DNA from: Paucibacter sp. DJ2R-2
Lineage (GTDB): Bacteria > Pseudomonadota > Gammaproteobacteria > Burkholderiales > Burkholderiaceae_C
Direction: 5' to 3'
DNA: 64,000 nt
Assembly (NCBI RefSeq): GCF_025717675.1
Contig: NZ_JAJIRT010000014.1
Location: forward strand, 96,081-160,080
Each line of letters opens with the position of its first letter. Within the stretch, counting starts at the first letter, position 1. Both the position numbers and the translations under genes were made by a program. Positions 37,742 to 47,161 of this stretch are shown piece after piece. Below the pieces are notes generated by a model. The model worked only from the letters and a program-made list of their open reading frames with translations. It was not told the origin of the DNA and searched no databases.

Positions 37742-38358
37742 GTGGCCTGAATGCCGCGTGGCTCGTCCTGCAGCACGCTGTAGATGGTGTCGTCGTCACT
37801 GACCAACAGCTGGCGCGCCAGGCGCTGGCGGCCCAGACTCAGCGCAGCGCCGACGGCCACCAGCAGGGTGACGCCATAGAGGCCCATGAAGCCGGGATAG
37901 AGCAAGACGATGGCCAGGGGCTTGGCCACGCCCAGGAAAGCCGCGAACAGCCAGGAGGCGCTGCTGATACCGCCCAGCAGCGCCGGCAGGCCGGCGGCCT
38001 TTTGTGGCTCCTCCTGAGGCGAGGCCAGCAGGGGGAAGGCCCAGCGGTGCAGGGCCCAACCATTGAGAGTCAGCACCAGCACCACGCTGAGCTTGGCCAG
38101 CAGCTTGGGCTTGTCCAGCATGACGGCCGGGTCGAAGCCGGTGTCGATGCCGATCAGCCCCAGGCCGGAGATCCACAGTGCCAGCAAGGCCCAGCTGACC
38201 ACGCGCGTGGATTTCTGCAAGAGCAGCCGATCGACACGCTTGGGCATGAAGATGGCGACATCGCCAAGAACCACGCCGGCAGCTGCAGCAAAGCAGGCCA
38301 GCACATGGGTGTAAAGCGCAAACAAGCGCAGCAAGGCCGATGTTTCAAGCAGTTCCAC
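37738..38358 (-). CDS. DUF2214 family membrane protein
   Basis: A 206-residue integral membrane protein with about six hydrophobic segments. The start is taken as GTG at 38358 (VELLETSALLRLFALYTHVL) because AGAGGA lies upstream and the upstream extension is not membrane-like. The His in ALYTHVLACF and the basic MPKRVDRLLLQ and DKPKLLAKL segments fit DUF2214/YxaH-like proteins, whose function is unknown (possibly heme- or redox-linked). Convergent with the MscS gene, with a four-base overlap. Confidence 0.75.
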   Translation of the reverse strand: MELLETSALLRLFALYTHVLACFAAAAGVVLGDVAIFMPKRVDRLLLQKSTRVVSWALLALWISGLGLIGIDTGFDPAVMLDKPKLLAKLSVVLVLTLNGWALHRWAFPLLASPQEEPQKAAGLPALLGGISSASWLFAAFLGVAKPLAIVLLYPGFMGLYGVTLLVAVGAALSLGRQRLARQLLVSDDDTIYSVLQDEPRGIQAT

Positions 38359-38554
38359 GTACGACGTCCTCTCTATCGTGCTGAAAAGTCCGGTGGGTGC
38401 GCAGGGCGCTGGACCCCAAAAAACCGTGACTTTGATCACACTTTGTGGGCGCGAGTCTAAGTTCGCTCTGTGACACCCGCATATCAGGGCTTGCCAGGGG
38501 TGTCAGATGTTGCTATAGCGCCGCCTGCAAATATCGATCAAGTGAAAAATCTGC

Positions 38555-38607
38555 TTGACGCCGTCGATTACATAAGTAAACATTAGCCATCGTTTACAAA
38601 AGTAATC
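38555..38607 (+). promoter_or_regulatory. BlaI-type promoter with two operators
   Basis: TTGACG (38555-38560), 16 bases, TAAACA (38577-38582) form a sigma-70-like promoter. Two dyads overlap or follow it: GATTACATAAGTAAAC (38566-38581) and GTTTACAAAAGTAATC (38592-38607), which are inverted with respect to each other. The TTTAC/GTAAA halves resemble BlaI/MecI operators (TACA/TGTA core). Confidence 0.75.
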
Positions 38608-38614
38608 AATCCTC

Positions 38615-39007
38615 ATGAGCCCGCCAGACCAAGCCGCGACGACGAGTATTTCCGAGGCCGAAGCCCAGGTGATGGAGGTGCTCTGGCAGCGCCATCCTCA
38701 GAGCACGGATGAGATCGCTCAAGCCCTGGTCGAGCGCCAGGACTGGCAGCTGGCCACCATCAAGACCCTCGTCAACCGCCTGTTCAACAAAGGCGCCATC
38801 AGCGCCGAGAAAGACGGCCGCCGCTATCTCTACAGCCCCGTGCTGCAGCGCGAGACCTGGCTCAGCGCGCAGAGCATGGGTTTGCTGGACCGACTGTTTC
38901 AGGGGCGCCTGACCCCGCTGGTTGCGCACTTCTCGGCCCAGCGCAAGCTCGATGCCGCCGAGTTGAAGGCGCTCAAGCAGCTGATCCAGGACTATGAAAA
39001 TGACTGA
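38615..39007 (+). CDS. blaI: BlaI/MecI/CopY family transcriptional repressor
   Basis: A 130-residue winged-helix repressor. ISEAEAQVMEVLWQ and STDEIAQALVERQDWQLATIKTLVNRL form the DNA-binding domain, and the C-terminal helices give dimerisation. Repressors of this family are inactivated by cleavage through a BlaR1-type metallopeptidase, which is the next gene and overlaps this one by 14 bases. Two operator dyads sit on its promoter. No beta-lactamase lies in the window, so the regulated stress gene may be elsewhere or the pair itself. Confidence 0.9.
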   Translation: MSPPDQAATTSISEAEAQVMEVLWQRHPQSTDEIAQALVERQDWQLATIKTLVNRLFNKGAISAEKDGRRYLYSPVLQRETWLSAQSMGLLDRLFQGRLTPLVAHFSAQRKLDAAELKALKQLIQDYEND

Positions 39008-40430
39008 GGCCCAAGACCTGAGTTCGGTGTCCACGTGGCTGTTGCACGGGCTGGGCGTGCAAACGCTGATGCTCAGCGGCGTGGTCTTGCTGCTGTGGCT
39101 GCTTCGGCCGGCAATGCTGTGGCTACTTGGCGCCGGTGCCAGCTATGCGGCCTGGCTGGCCCTGCCCTTGGTCTTGCTGGCGCAGGCCCTGCCCAGTTCC
39201 GAGGCATGGAGTCCGACCGTGGTGCTGCGCCTGAAGGCCCAGGCCTTGGGTACCTGGAGCGAGGCTTTACCGGCATGGGCTGGCCTGCCCGAGGGCGCCG
39301 CAGCCGGCGCGAGCTTGGGGCTGCCAGCTTGGCTGTGCCTGATCTGGTTGCTCGGAACCCTGCTGTGCCTGGGCCTGCTGGCCCTGCGCCATGCCCAGCT
39401 GCTGCGGCGGCTGCGCTTTGATGCAACGACGGGTTGCTGGCGCTCGCCGGCCGGCACCGGCCCGGCCCTGGTGGGGCTTTTGCGTCCGCGCCTGTGTCTG
39501 GCCGAGGATTTCGAGGCCTGCTTCAGCCCGGCCGAGCAGGCCTTGATCTTGGCCCACGAGGGTGTGCACCTGAGCCGGCGCGACAACCTCAGCCAGCTGC
39601 TGGCCAGTCTGCTCTGCTGCCTGCACTGGTTCAACCCCCTGGCCTGGTGGGGCCTGCGCCGCCTGCGTGCCGATCAGGAGCTGGCTTGCGATGCCCGCGT
39701 GCTCCTGCAGCAACCGCGCAGCGCCTTGGCGCTCTACGCCAGCGCTTTGCTCAAGGCCCAAGACCTGCAGTCCCTGACGCCGAATTCCCATGGCAGTACC
39801 TTGGCCTGTAGCTGGCAGGCCCAACACCCTTTGCTGGAGAGAGTTCATATGCTGAAAGACCACCACCGCCTGCCCCAGTGGCGACGCCGCCTGGCCCTGG
39901 CCCTGACCTTGGGGCTCAGCCTCGGCAGCGCCGGCCTGGTTCATGCCCTGAAACCCACGCCGGCTCCGGTGGCCACGAAGCCGACCGTTCCACCGGTGCA
40001 GGAGGGCTATCACTTGGTGGAGACCGATGTGGACTTGAGTGTCAATGGCGAGTTGCGTCGAGCGCTGCGGGTGACGTCCTACCAGTCCAAGTCCAACTTC
40101 TTCTTCAGTAAAAAAGCAGGCGAGAAGACCGAGGAGGATGTTTGGATGATTCGTCTGGAACCCACGACCATGGCCGATGACAAGTTCCGCTTGGACTTGG
40201 TCATCCTGCGTAGCGATTCCAGCGTGCCCTATGCCTCGGGCGAGGATTGGCACGGCAATCTGCGAGTGGTTGCAAAACCGGCCCTGATCGTCAAGGCCGG
40301 CGAGCCGGCCCGCATCGAAGTCAACGACGACAAGGATGGCCAGGTGCTGCGCCTGGATATCAACAGTCATTGGGTTGTCGCTGAGAGCCTGACGATCCTC
40401 AAACAGGTGATCGATCGCCCTCAGCCCTGA
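38994..40430 (+). CDS. BlaR1-like M56 family membrane metallopeptidase
   Basis: A 478-residue protein. Four membrane helices (about residues 15-35, 42-64, 108-130 and 297-317) flank a cytoplasmic zinc-peptidase loop with HEGVH in LILAHEGVHLSRRDN, followed by the glutamate region ADQELACDARVL. The C-terminal periplasmic part (about residues 320-478) is short and is not a penicillin-binding domain, so it senses something other than a beta-lactam. By analogy, ligand binding would trigger cleavage of the BlaI-like repressor encoded upstream. Confidence 0.9.
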   Translation: MKMTEAQDLSSVSTWLLHGLGVQTLMLSGVVLLLWLLRPAMLWLLGAGASYAAWLALPLVLLAQALPSSEAWSPTVVLRLKAQALGTWSEALPAWAGLPEGAAAGASLGLPAWLCLIWLLGTLLCLGLLALRHAQLLRRLRFDATTGCWRSPAGTGPALVGLLRPRLCLAEDFEACFSPAEQALILAHEGVHLSRRDNLSQLLASLLCCLHWFNPLAWWGLRRLRADQELACDARVLLQQPRSALALYASALLKAQDLQSLTPNSHGSTLACSWQAQHPLLERVHMLKDHHRLPQWRRRLALALTLGLSLGSAGLVHALKPTPAPVATKPTVPPVQEGYHLVETDVDLSVNGELRRALRVTSYQSKSNFFFSKKAGEKTEEDVWMIRLEPTTMADDKFRLDLVILRSDSSVPYASGEDWHGNLRVVAKPALIVKAGEPARIEVNDDKDGQVLRLDINSHWVVAESLTILKQVIDRPQP

Positions 40431-40448
40431 GTACCTTGCGTCAGGCCC

Positions 40449-43325
40449 TCAGCCGCTGATGAATGCCGCCCCCAGTGAAGCGCGTGGCTTGGATGGCAAG
40501 GCCTTGGTGCCGGCTTTGATCCAAGCCTGCAGGCTGGCGCCGAGGCTGTCCAGTGGATGGCCGCCGGGCAGCGTGGCGGGGCGCCGTGCGAGGGCGCGTT
40601 CCAAGCTGGCTTGGGCAGCCTGGGTCTCGCCTTGCAGCAGCTGGGTGTAGGCCAGGTCCAGATGGGCCGACCAGTTGAAGGCGCTGGCCGGGTCGGTGCT
40701 GGCTTCCAGTGCGGTCACGCGCTTGTCCTGCAAGCTGCGACTGCGGCTCAGTTCGCCTTGGGCGCGAGCGAGTTGCGCTTCCACCATCAGCAGGCGCGAC
40801 TTGCCATGGGCTTCACGCCGGTCGCTGGCTTCGATGGACTGCATGCAAAGCTCGGCCAGCGCAGCCTCGTCATAGGCCAAGGCCAGCTCAGCCAAGTCCA
40901 GGGCGATGCCGCTGCGCTGTCGGGCGGTGAGGGCGCTGTTCTGGCGCAGCCGATCAAGCAAGTGCATCAGTTCCTGCCTTAGCGGAGCCGGCATGGCCTG
41001 CTCGCCGCGCAGCTTGTGCATCCCCGCAGACTGCAATTGGTGGCGGGTCTGGGCCAGCAAAGCCATGCTGAGCAGGCGCAGCTGTGAGCTTTCGGGCCAG
41101 GCCTTCTCGTGCGCGGCTTTGTCGATCAAGGCCTGCAGCTCGCTGTGCGCCTCGCCGTACTGGCCACGTGCCAGGAAGTACTCGTTGATGAAGCTGCGAT
41201 GCTCCAGAAAGCTCAGGGCATTGCCCGGCCCCAGCACGCGGTTCATGTCTTCCACCAGGGTGCGGTGGGTGCTGAGCGCACCCTCGAACTGGTTCAGGCG
41301 CAGCAGGTCGGTCAAGTGGTTCTGGCGGATGACCAGCATCTGCATGGCCAGCTTGGGGTCGCTCGTGCCCCAAAGGTCGCGTGTACCTTCCAGCGCGGCC
41401 AGTGCCTCGCGCGGCCGGCCTTGCTCATTGCGCAGCACGCGCAGATTGTTCAGATAGTCGGCGCGCTCCAAGGCGCCACCCGGGTGCAGGCGCTGCTGCA
41501 GGGCGCCGCTCTGGGTCAGGATGCGTTCGGCGTCATCCAAGCGGCCCAGGTGCATGGCGTTCGCGGCCAGCACTTGCAGAGTCAGGCTGTGCGGCTCGGA
41601 GACCTCGCCGAAGGTTTTGACGATGGCGCCGAGCTGGGGTTCCAGCAGCTTCATCGATTCGACATGGTGGCCGCTGATCTGCCACAGCCAAGCCTGCCCC
41701 AGCTGGGCTTTCAGAGCCTCGGGCGTGCCCTCCCCATGGCGTTCCAGTGCCAGCTTCAGCCATTGCTCGGCGAGGGGGAATGCGGCATCGAAATGGTTGA
41801 GTGCCGCATAGGTGTTGCTGAAAACCTCGAGGAGGCGCAGCCGGGTGTCCGGGTCATCTGCGAACTTCTGCGGCAGCTCGGCGCGGCTTTCATTGAGCAG
41901 CTGCAACACGGTCGGCCATTGGCCGCCATGGGCCTCCGGTGTGGCCGACGCCAGCAGATCCGTCAGGTAACGGGTCACATGGTCGGACTGGCGAGCCGAG
42001 CGCTCGGCGCGCTGCCATTGCCAGGTCGCTGCACCCAAGCCCAGGCTCAGGCTCAACACCACCATGCCCGTGGCGCTGGCCAAGACGGCATGGCGGCGCA
42101 GCAGCAGGCGACTGCGATGGCGCCAGTCCTCACGCCGCACACTGACCGGCCGATGCCCCAGCCAGGCCTGCAAATCGTTGATCAGCTCGCGCACGCTGCC
42201 GTAGCGTTCGGCCGGCCGCTTGCGCAGGGCTTTGGTGACCACGGCCTCCAGGTCGCCTTGGGCCAGCTTGGCATCAAGCGGTGGCCCCGGGCTGAGCGGG
42301 TCTTGCAGGTCTCCGCTGTGCTCGCCGGCCGGGAGCAGGCGCCGGGGCTCGTCGTGCAGCAAAGCATGTTCGCTGGCGGCCCGCTTGCTGCCGCGCGGAG
42401 CGAAGGGCAGGCGGCCGCTCAGCAGCTCAAACAACATCACCCCGAGGGCGAACACATCAGCGCGGGTGTCGATGGCTTCGCCCAGCACTTGCTCCGGCGC
42501 GGCGTAGTTCAGCGTCAGGCTGAGGCCGGCCTGGCGGGTCAGGTCGTGGTTGCCGTTGTCTTCCAGCAGCGAGGCGATGCCAAAGTCGAGCAGCTTGGGT
42601 TGGCCATCGGCCATCACCAGCACATTGGAGGGTTTGAGGTCTCGGTGCACCACCAGTTGGGCATGTGCATGGTCCACGGCTTCGGCCACGCGAATCAGCA
42701 GCTGCACGCGTTCACGCACGCTCGGGCAATGCTCGCGAACATGGGCGTCGAGCGCTTGGCCGGACACATGTTCCAGCACCAGATAGGCCTGGCCCGCTTC
42801 GCCGATGCCGGCGTCGAGCAGACGCGCGATGGCCGGGTGGTTGAGGCGCCCCAGCAAGGCGCGCTCACGAGCAAAACGGGCGCCCAGCTGACGGGCGTCG
42901 AGATCGCTGCGCAGCAGCTTGATCGCGGCCTTCGCCTGATACAACCCATCGGCGCGCTCCGCCAACCAGACCTCGCCCATGCCGCCTTGGCCAATCCGTT
43001 CGAGCAAGCACCAAGCGCCCAGCCGTGGTCGCGGCGGTGGCAGTGGCAGTGGCAGCGGGGTGGTGGGGGTGGCCGCGTGCGCTGACTCAGATGTGACCGG
43101 GGTCTCGGTAGGCGACTCGGGCGCCACCGCTGTGGCGGCCTGTCGCGTCACATTGGCGCTGGGCAGGGTGGCGTCATTGGCGAGCAGGTCGGCCACTTGG
43201 CGGGCCAAGGCGGCGTCTTCCTGATGAAGGCGTTCCAGCCATGCACTGCGGGCGGCGGCGCTGAGATCCAGGGCCTCATGGAGCAGAGCGGATAAGCGTT
43301 GCCACTGAGCGCGGTCTGCAGACAT
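40449..43325 (-). CDS. Serine/threonine protein kinase with TPR-like C-terminal region
   Basis: A 958-residue membrane kinase. Kinase domain about residues 102-395: glycine loop IGQGGMGEVW, Lys136 in AAIKLL, catalytic VVHRDLKPSN with Asp229, DFG at 247-249 and the APE motif. A juxtamembrane linker is followed by one membrane helix (about 415-437). The outer region (about 450-940) has helical repeats of TPR type. This layout is common in Burkholderiales and myxobacteria. The N-terminal 60 residues are a helical segment that often precedes such kinases. It is convergent with the BlaR1-like gene. Confidence 0.93.
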   Translation of the reverse strand: MSADRAQWQRLSALLHEALDLSAAARSAWLERLHQEDAALARQVADLLANDATLPSANVTRQAATAVAPESPTETPVTSESAHAATPTTPLPLPLPPPRPRLGAWCLLERIGQGGMGEVWLAERADGLYQAKAAIKLLRSDLDARQLGARFARERALLGRLNHPAIARLLDAGIGEAGQAYLVLEHVSGQALDAHVREHCPSVRERVQLLIRVAEAVDHAHAQLVVHRDLKPSNVLVMADGQPKLLDFGIASLLEDNGNHDLTRQAGLSLTLNYAAPEQVLGEAIDTRADVFALGVMLFELLSGRLPFAPRGSKRAASEHALLHDEPRRLLPAGEHSGDLQDPLSPGPPLDAKLAQGDLEAVVTKALRKRPAERYGSVRELINDLQAWLGHRPVSVRREDWRHRSRLLLRRHAVLASATGMVVLSLSLGLGAATWQWQRAERSARQSDHVTRYLTDLLASATPEAHGGQWPTVLQLLNESRAELPQKFADDPDTRLRLLEVFSNTYAALNHFDAAFPLAEQWLKLALERHGEGTPEALKAQLGQAWLWQISGHHVESMKLLEPQLGAIVKTFGEVSEPHSLTLQVLAANAMHLGRLDDAERILTQSGALQQRLHPGGALERADYLNNLRVLRNEQGRPREALAALEGTRDLWGTSDPKLAMQMLVIRQNHLTDLLRLNQFEGALSTHRTLVEDMNRVLGPGNALSFLEHRSFINEYFLARGQYGEAHSELQALIDKAAHEKAWPESSQLRLLSMALLAQTRHQLQSAGMHKLRGEQAMPAPLRQELMHLLDRLRQNSALTARQRSGIALDLAELALAYDEAALAELCMQSIEASDRREAHGKSRLLMVEAQLARAQGELSRSRSLQDKRVTALEASTDPASAFNWSAHLDLAYTQLLQGETQAAQASLERALARRPATLPGGHPLDSLGASLQAWIKAGTKALPSKPRASLGAAFISG

Positions 43326-44522
43326 GGTGATGGTGGAGCGGGGACCTTGCGTGAATCAGCAGGCTCGGCACCATCAGGCAGCCGGGTGGCTTTGACAAAT
43401 AACCTGAAGCGCGCCGGGAAATAAAGCATTTACTGGCGGCGCTTGGTAGTCGCCACACCGCCAAGCCGAATGCTTGCAAGTGTATCGCGGCGCTACTTGC
43501 AGAAACGATAAGGAAATGGTGTCTTCGTTTTCAGTTCGCGCAAGCTCATGAATTACATGGACTTTTCCTGAAAGTGACCGCTGGTGATAAGGCGTTACTT
43601 GGCGCAGAGTCCGGTCGGGTGCTAACTGGCGCCAGCATATGCCAATGCCGCCAAAGTTCGTGCTCTGGCGCGCTCAGCAGATCAAGGGCTAGGTGGGGCG
43701 GGCGTCACAGGGGCTGCGCGCCCTGCGTCAAAGTTGCTATGACTGCAGTGGATGTGAGCCGGCTTAAATGGTCGGTTTCATCGAAAGGATCCGATCGGTC
43801 TTCAGCCGCAAGTGGCGCCAAAGTGCCCATAGCTGACCAACGTATGCCGATCGCGAGTTGCAGCAGCCAGCCTTAAGGAGTCGAAGTGCCCAGGTTGTCG
43901 GCGCTCAGAGCAACGCGATTTGAGATAAGGAGACTGATCTAGGTGAGCCAGGCTCCGGGCCCCGCTCCCACTCCGGCTTCCATTCCAGCAGCGCCTGCTC
44001 CCATGTGCCCGAAGTGGACTCTGTTATCTCAAGGCTGTGAAGCGCGTCTGCGGGCTCGGCCGCCTCAACGCACCGCTCAAGCAGCAGCCCGGTTTGGGCG
44101 GCTGCCGGCTTCATGGGCACCCTATTCGGGCGTGAAGTGAAGTCTGAATCGCCCCAGACGATTCATGAATTTGATGAGGCATTGCATTTCGCGACTGCAT
44201 AGCGTAGCGATACAGGTCAATTTCAACGTTGATTCCGTCCCATGGGAAGAAGGCATGTCCTCTGCCTCAAAAGGTGCGTGAGCGATTGACCCTAGCCTAT
44301 GTATCCCTTTGGACAGTCGCAAACAAGTGCTTTGGCAGCCACACTTTGCCACCATGCAAATCGGATCACACAGAACACGTCAGCGTTGCCTTGGCATAGA
44401 TAGGCATCGTGAATGCACCTCGCCAGGAGGCGCTCAGCGCCTGCGAAACCGAAATCACAAGAAGTGGCGAGCAAGCGCAGATGCACTCAGTCGTTGGTTC
44501 AACTAGTGGTGGTGGCTGAGCC
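43326..44522. other. Intergenic region, 1.2 kb, no convincing gene
   Basis: Six-frame reading gives only short frames of unlikely composition. Base composition becomes less GC-rich than to the left. Small palindromes occur (AGGCGCT/AGCGCCT around 44436; TGGCGC/GCGCCA around 43600-43635) but no IS ends, tRNA or integrase remnants that I can identify. It marks the change from the dense chromosome to the accessory segment. Confidence 0.5.
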
Positions 44523-44867
44523 GTGAACCGGATTGCCTTACTGCTCACAGCTTGCTTGCTAGTCTTTCAGGGACAACTTTGGCTTGGGAAGGGAAGCATC
44601 CCTCGAGTGAGGCAATTGCAGGAAACACTTCAGCAAGCTGAGGCTGACAACGAACAAGCAAGAAAGCGAAATTCCAAAGTGGCGGCCGAAATCCGCGATC
44701 TCAAGGATGGGCTTGAACTGATCGAGGAAAAGGCTCGAATGGACTTGCGATGGATAAGGTCTGGTGAACTCTTTGTTCGCGTTTGCCAGCGCAGAGGACC
44801 CAGCACCCAAGAAGGCACCGCCGGTAGGACGACTTCAGCCATTGCGCCAGAGACCTGCAAGAAGTGA
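44523..44867 (+). CDS. FtsB-like septum formation initiator protein, orphan copy
   Basis: A 114-residue bitopic membrane protein. A short N-terminal helix (ALLLTACLLVFQGQLWLGKG) is followed by a coiled coil (about residues 30-66, LQQAEADNEQARKRN) and the conserved FtsB tail IEEKARMDLRWIRSGELFVRV. FtsB links FtsL and FtsQ in the divisome. Canonical betaproteobacterial ftsB sits by eno; here it stands alone in an accessory segment, with divergent residues (MDLRWIRSG where ELGMIKPGE is usual) and an added Ser/Thr-rich, two-Cys tail. The start is GTG right after an in-frame stop, with a weak ribosome site. Confidence 0.72.
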   Translation: MNRIALLLTACLLVFQGQLWLGKGSIPRVRQLQETLQQAEADNEQARKRNSKVAAEIRDLKDGLELIEEKARMDLRWIRSGELFVRVCQRRGPSTQEGTAGRTTSAIAPETCKK

Positions 44868-45200
44868 GGTGGCAAGGCCGCTCCACCGCGCAAAACGGTC
44901 TGCCAATTCTTGGGTCTGGCTGAAATGCCTACACACGTAGCTCAAGTTCACCCTTCGGCGACGCATTCACATGCGCAAAAGCACGCAGTTGCTTGAGCCA
45001 CATACCCAGCGACTCGCTTGACTGGATTCGAGCAACGCAGCTGTCTGGAAATCGATGGAAATCACCGTCAGCACAATGGCAAAGATGTACCAGAGCCGCA
45101 GAAAAACCACCTATATCGCACCAATCAAATCCGTATGCGATATACGTTAGCAAACCTTCGTTCTAGCTGACGCTTTCTTTCACGCGCTGAGCCTACGAAG
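44868..45200. other. Intergenic region, no supported gene
   Basis: A 74-codon TTG-start frame on the minus strand (44929-45153) is protein-like in composition but has no proper ribosome site, so it is not called. No hairpin or promoter stands out. Confidence 0.4.
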
Positions 45201-46100
45201 ATGAAATTCTGGAACTCGTGTTGGCGCCACATATGGGGCAGAGGTATGCGCCACGAACTGGGGCGCGAGCCCAGGCCCCCACCGCAACTGAGAATACCGA
45301 CTACCCCACCACCGCCATGGGCTCTGCGCGGAAAGCTGCTACCTGCCTGCGATGAAGAGGGATGCCTGGACCAGCTGGACCTGACCTATCTGGCGCTTGA
45401 GGTCGCTTGTGACTGGCTTCAGAAGTGGGATCAACAATCACACATCAGGATTCAAGCACTGGCGAGACTGGCAGGAGCATGGCACCGAAGCGGCACTTCG
45501 ACCCACATTCACCGCAGTGCGTTGCAGCGATTGAGGGCATTGCAACAAGCAGCCCAATGTGGCGTTTTGAGCGCGGATATGGATGACCCAGAGGGCAACT
45601 TTGTGATGGAGGTAGTACTCCGCGCCGCTCTAAGGTGCCCGACACTGCTGCGCGGGCGCCTCTTGAGGGAACGACTTAAGCATTGGAACTTCGGAAACGT
45701 AGCGTTTTGCGACGGTCGACCAAGCTTTAGCCTGCCTGTGCTTGTGACCCAGACTCCTGCTTGGACGCACTATCCAAAACTAACAGTCGCGTATGGAATT
45801 CGACGAATGCATTGCAGTGAATGCGACCTCCGCTTTGACATCGACAACCTAGCGCACTGCGCGAAATGCGCCGCATGGACGTGCTATCGCTGCTACTCAG
45901 AGCTAAAAATTCTGGTCCGAGCCTCGCCTGGCGACTACCTGCAGCTCGCATTACATCAATGTCGCTGCGGAGCAGTGCTCCGACACATTGACGATTGGCT
46001 CAGCGCCATTCGACTGATGGAGTCACTGCCCATGTCCAGGCACGATTGCGCGCCGCTCCTCGAAGTACCAACTACCCCTCAGGACAATCGACGGCGCTGA
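45201..46100 (+). CDS. Orphan protein with C-terminal zinc-ribbon-like cysteines
   Basis: A 299-residue protein of no family I recognise. The N-terminus is basic and Pro-rich; the middle (about residues 45-160) is helical. Cys pairs near the C-terminus, CSECDLRF, CAKCAAWTCYRCY and CRCG, would bind two zinc ions as ribbons or knuckles. No signal peptide. An alternative ATG lies at 45246. It is 62 bases upstream of the caspase-fold gene on the same strand and may begin a three-gene unit with it and the SUMF1-fold gene. Confidence 0.6.
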   Translation: MKFWNSCWRHIWGRGMRHELGREPRPPPQLRIPTTPPPPWALRGKLLPACDEEGCLDQLDLTYLALEVACDWLQKWDQQSHIRIQALARLAGAWHRSGTSTHIHRSALQRLRALQQAAQCGVLSADMDDPEGNFVMEVVLRAALRCPTLLRGRLLRERLKHWNFGNVAFCDGRPSFSLPVLVTQTPAWTHYPKLTVAYGIRRMHCSECDLRFDIDNLAHCAKCAAWTCYRCYSELKILVRASPGDYLQLALHQCRCGAVLRHIDDWLSAIRLMESLPMSRHDCAPLLEVPTTPQDNRRR

Positions 46101-46162
46101 TGTCACTTCGCATACTGAACTTCCGAGCCCACGAGCCTCCGCGCTCGCTCAAAAAGTTCTGA

Positions 46163-47161
46163 ATGCGCCTAGTTCTTTCTTCTTGCGTTATCCGAAGGTT
46201 TTTCACCAGTCCCCGATTTGGATCGAATGGACGGGCCTTCCAGATAGTCCTAATCCTGTTCCCGCTGCTCACGGCTTGCACGCCTAAGGCCATAGCGCCC
46301 GAGCGCATCTACAGTCAAAGCCATGCGTTGCTCATCGCCACCACGACCTACCAGTCTTGGCCTGCGCAGCCTCAAGCTCAAGCCGATCTGGAACTGGTAG
46401 CGAAGGCCCTGTCTGTCCAAGGATTTGTGACCCATACGCTGATCAATCCCAGCTTGGCATCATTGACTGGAGAACTAAAGCGCTTTGGCACCGAGTTTGG
46501 TAGCGAACCCTCCAATCGGATCGTGGTCTATCTTGCCGGCTATGGGATCACTCATGTCTCTCCCGCAGGGCGAGGAAAAGGCTTTCTGGCGCTGACAGAT
46601 ACCGCAGCGGAAACAAGAGGCAGTGGAACGGTACCGGCGAGTCGCCCGAGTGGACTGGTTTCACTGTCCGATACTCCTCGCGAAGAAGTCACGTGGGGAA
46701 ACGAGTGGCCCCGCGCCATCAGCTTGAATGAACTGGACGATTGGCTCAAGAAGCTCCCCGTCCGTCATGGCATGCTGATACTCAACAGTTGCTTCAACGG
46801 CTCTGTGTTTCATGGTTACGGAGATGTACCTGAAGAGTTGCCGGAGGTCATTCGCGCCCCGGTGCGTCACTATCTGATCGCCGGCGACAGCTTCCAATGC
46901 GAAGCGGCTCCTCGCCTCTTTGCCCAAACGCTTGCAGAGACGATCTCAAGCCCTCGAACTGACCTAGATCGCAACGGGCTGGTAGCAGCCAGCGAGCTCG
47001 CAATTCGTGTGCAAACGCTGGTGGCCGATCGGTCACTGGGACAGCTAACGCCCAGAGCTGGCAGGTCAACCGACAACCGATTTTCCCAAGGTGAGATGCT
47101 CTTCAATTCTCCATCGAAGCCCTCGCAGCTACAGGGAGACGTCAAGGAGTCGCCCAAGTGA
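46163..47161 (+). CDS. Caspase-fold (peptidase C14) lipoprotein with degenerate His site
   Basis: A 332-residue predicted lipoprotein: hydrophobic segment about residues 27-38, lipobox LLTAC with Cys39. Residues about 50-250 match the caspase-like fold: strand 1 HALLIATTTYQ, then IVVYLAGYG and LILNSCFNGSV. The second motif is normally YYSGHG, so the catalytic His is replaced by Tyr127, while the Cys is kept (Cys210). The Asp-rich DLDRNGLVAASELA after the core is common in bacterial caspase-family proteins. A protease function is doubtful; a binding or scaffold role is more likely. It is coupled to the next gene by a GTGA overlap. Confidence 0.75.
   Translation: MRLVLSSCVIRRFFTSPRFGSNGRAFQIVLILFPLLTACTPKAIAPERIYSQSHALLIATTTYQSWPAQPQAQADLELVAKALSVQGFVTHTLINPSLASLTGELKRFGTEFGSEPSNRIVVYLAGYGITHVSPAGRGKGFLALTDTAAETRGSGTVPASRPSGLVSLSDTPREEVTWGNEWPRAISLNELDDWLKKLPVRHGMLILNSCFNGSVFHGYGDVPEELPEVIRAPVRHYLIAGDSFQCEAAPRLFAQTLAETISSPRTDLDRNGLVAASELAIRVQTLVADRSLGQLTPRAGRSTDNRFSQGEMLFNSPSKPSQLQGDVKESPK

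Noticed and set aside
40449..43325. Kinase gene as part of the accessory island
   Set aside because: Its base composition and codon bias match the left-hand chromosome, so it is treated as resident.
43574..43876. A 100-codon + strand frame in the 1.2-kb gap
   Set aside because: Low-complexity composition and no ribosome site; the opposite strand also reads as a fragment, so it may be a decayed repeat.
44929..45153. A 74-codon minus-strand frame
   Set aside because: Composition is protein-like, but it needs a TTG start with GAAGG only one base away and has no supporting context.
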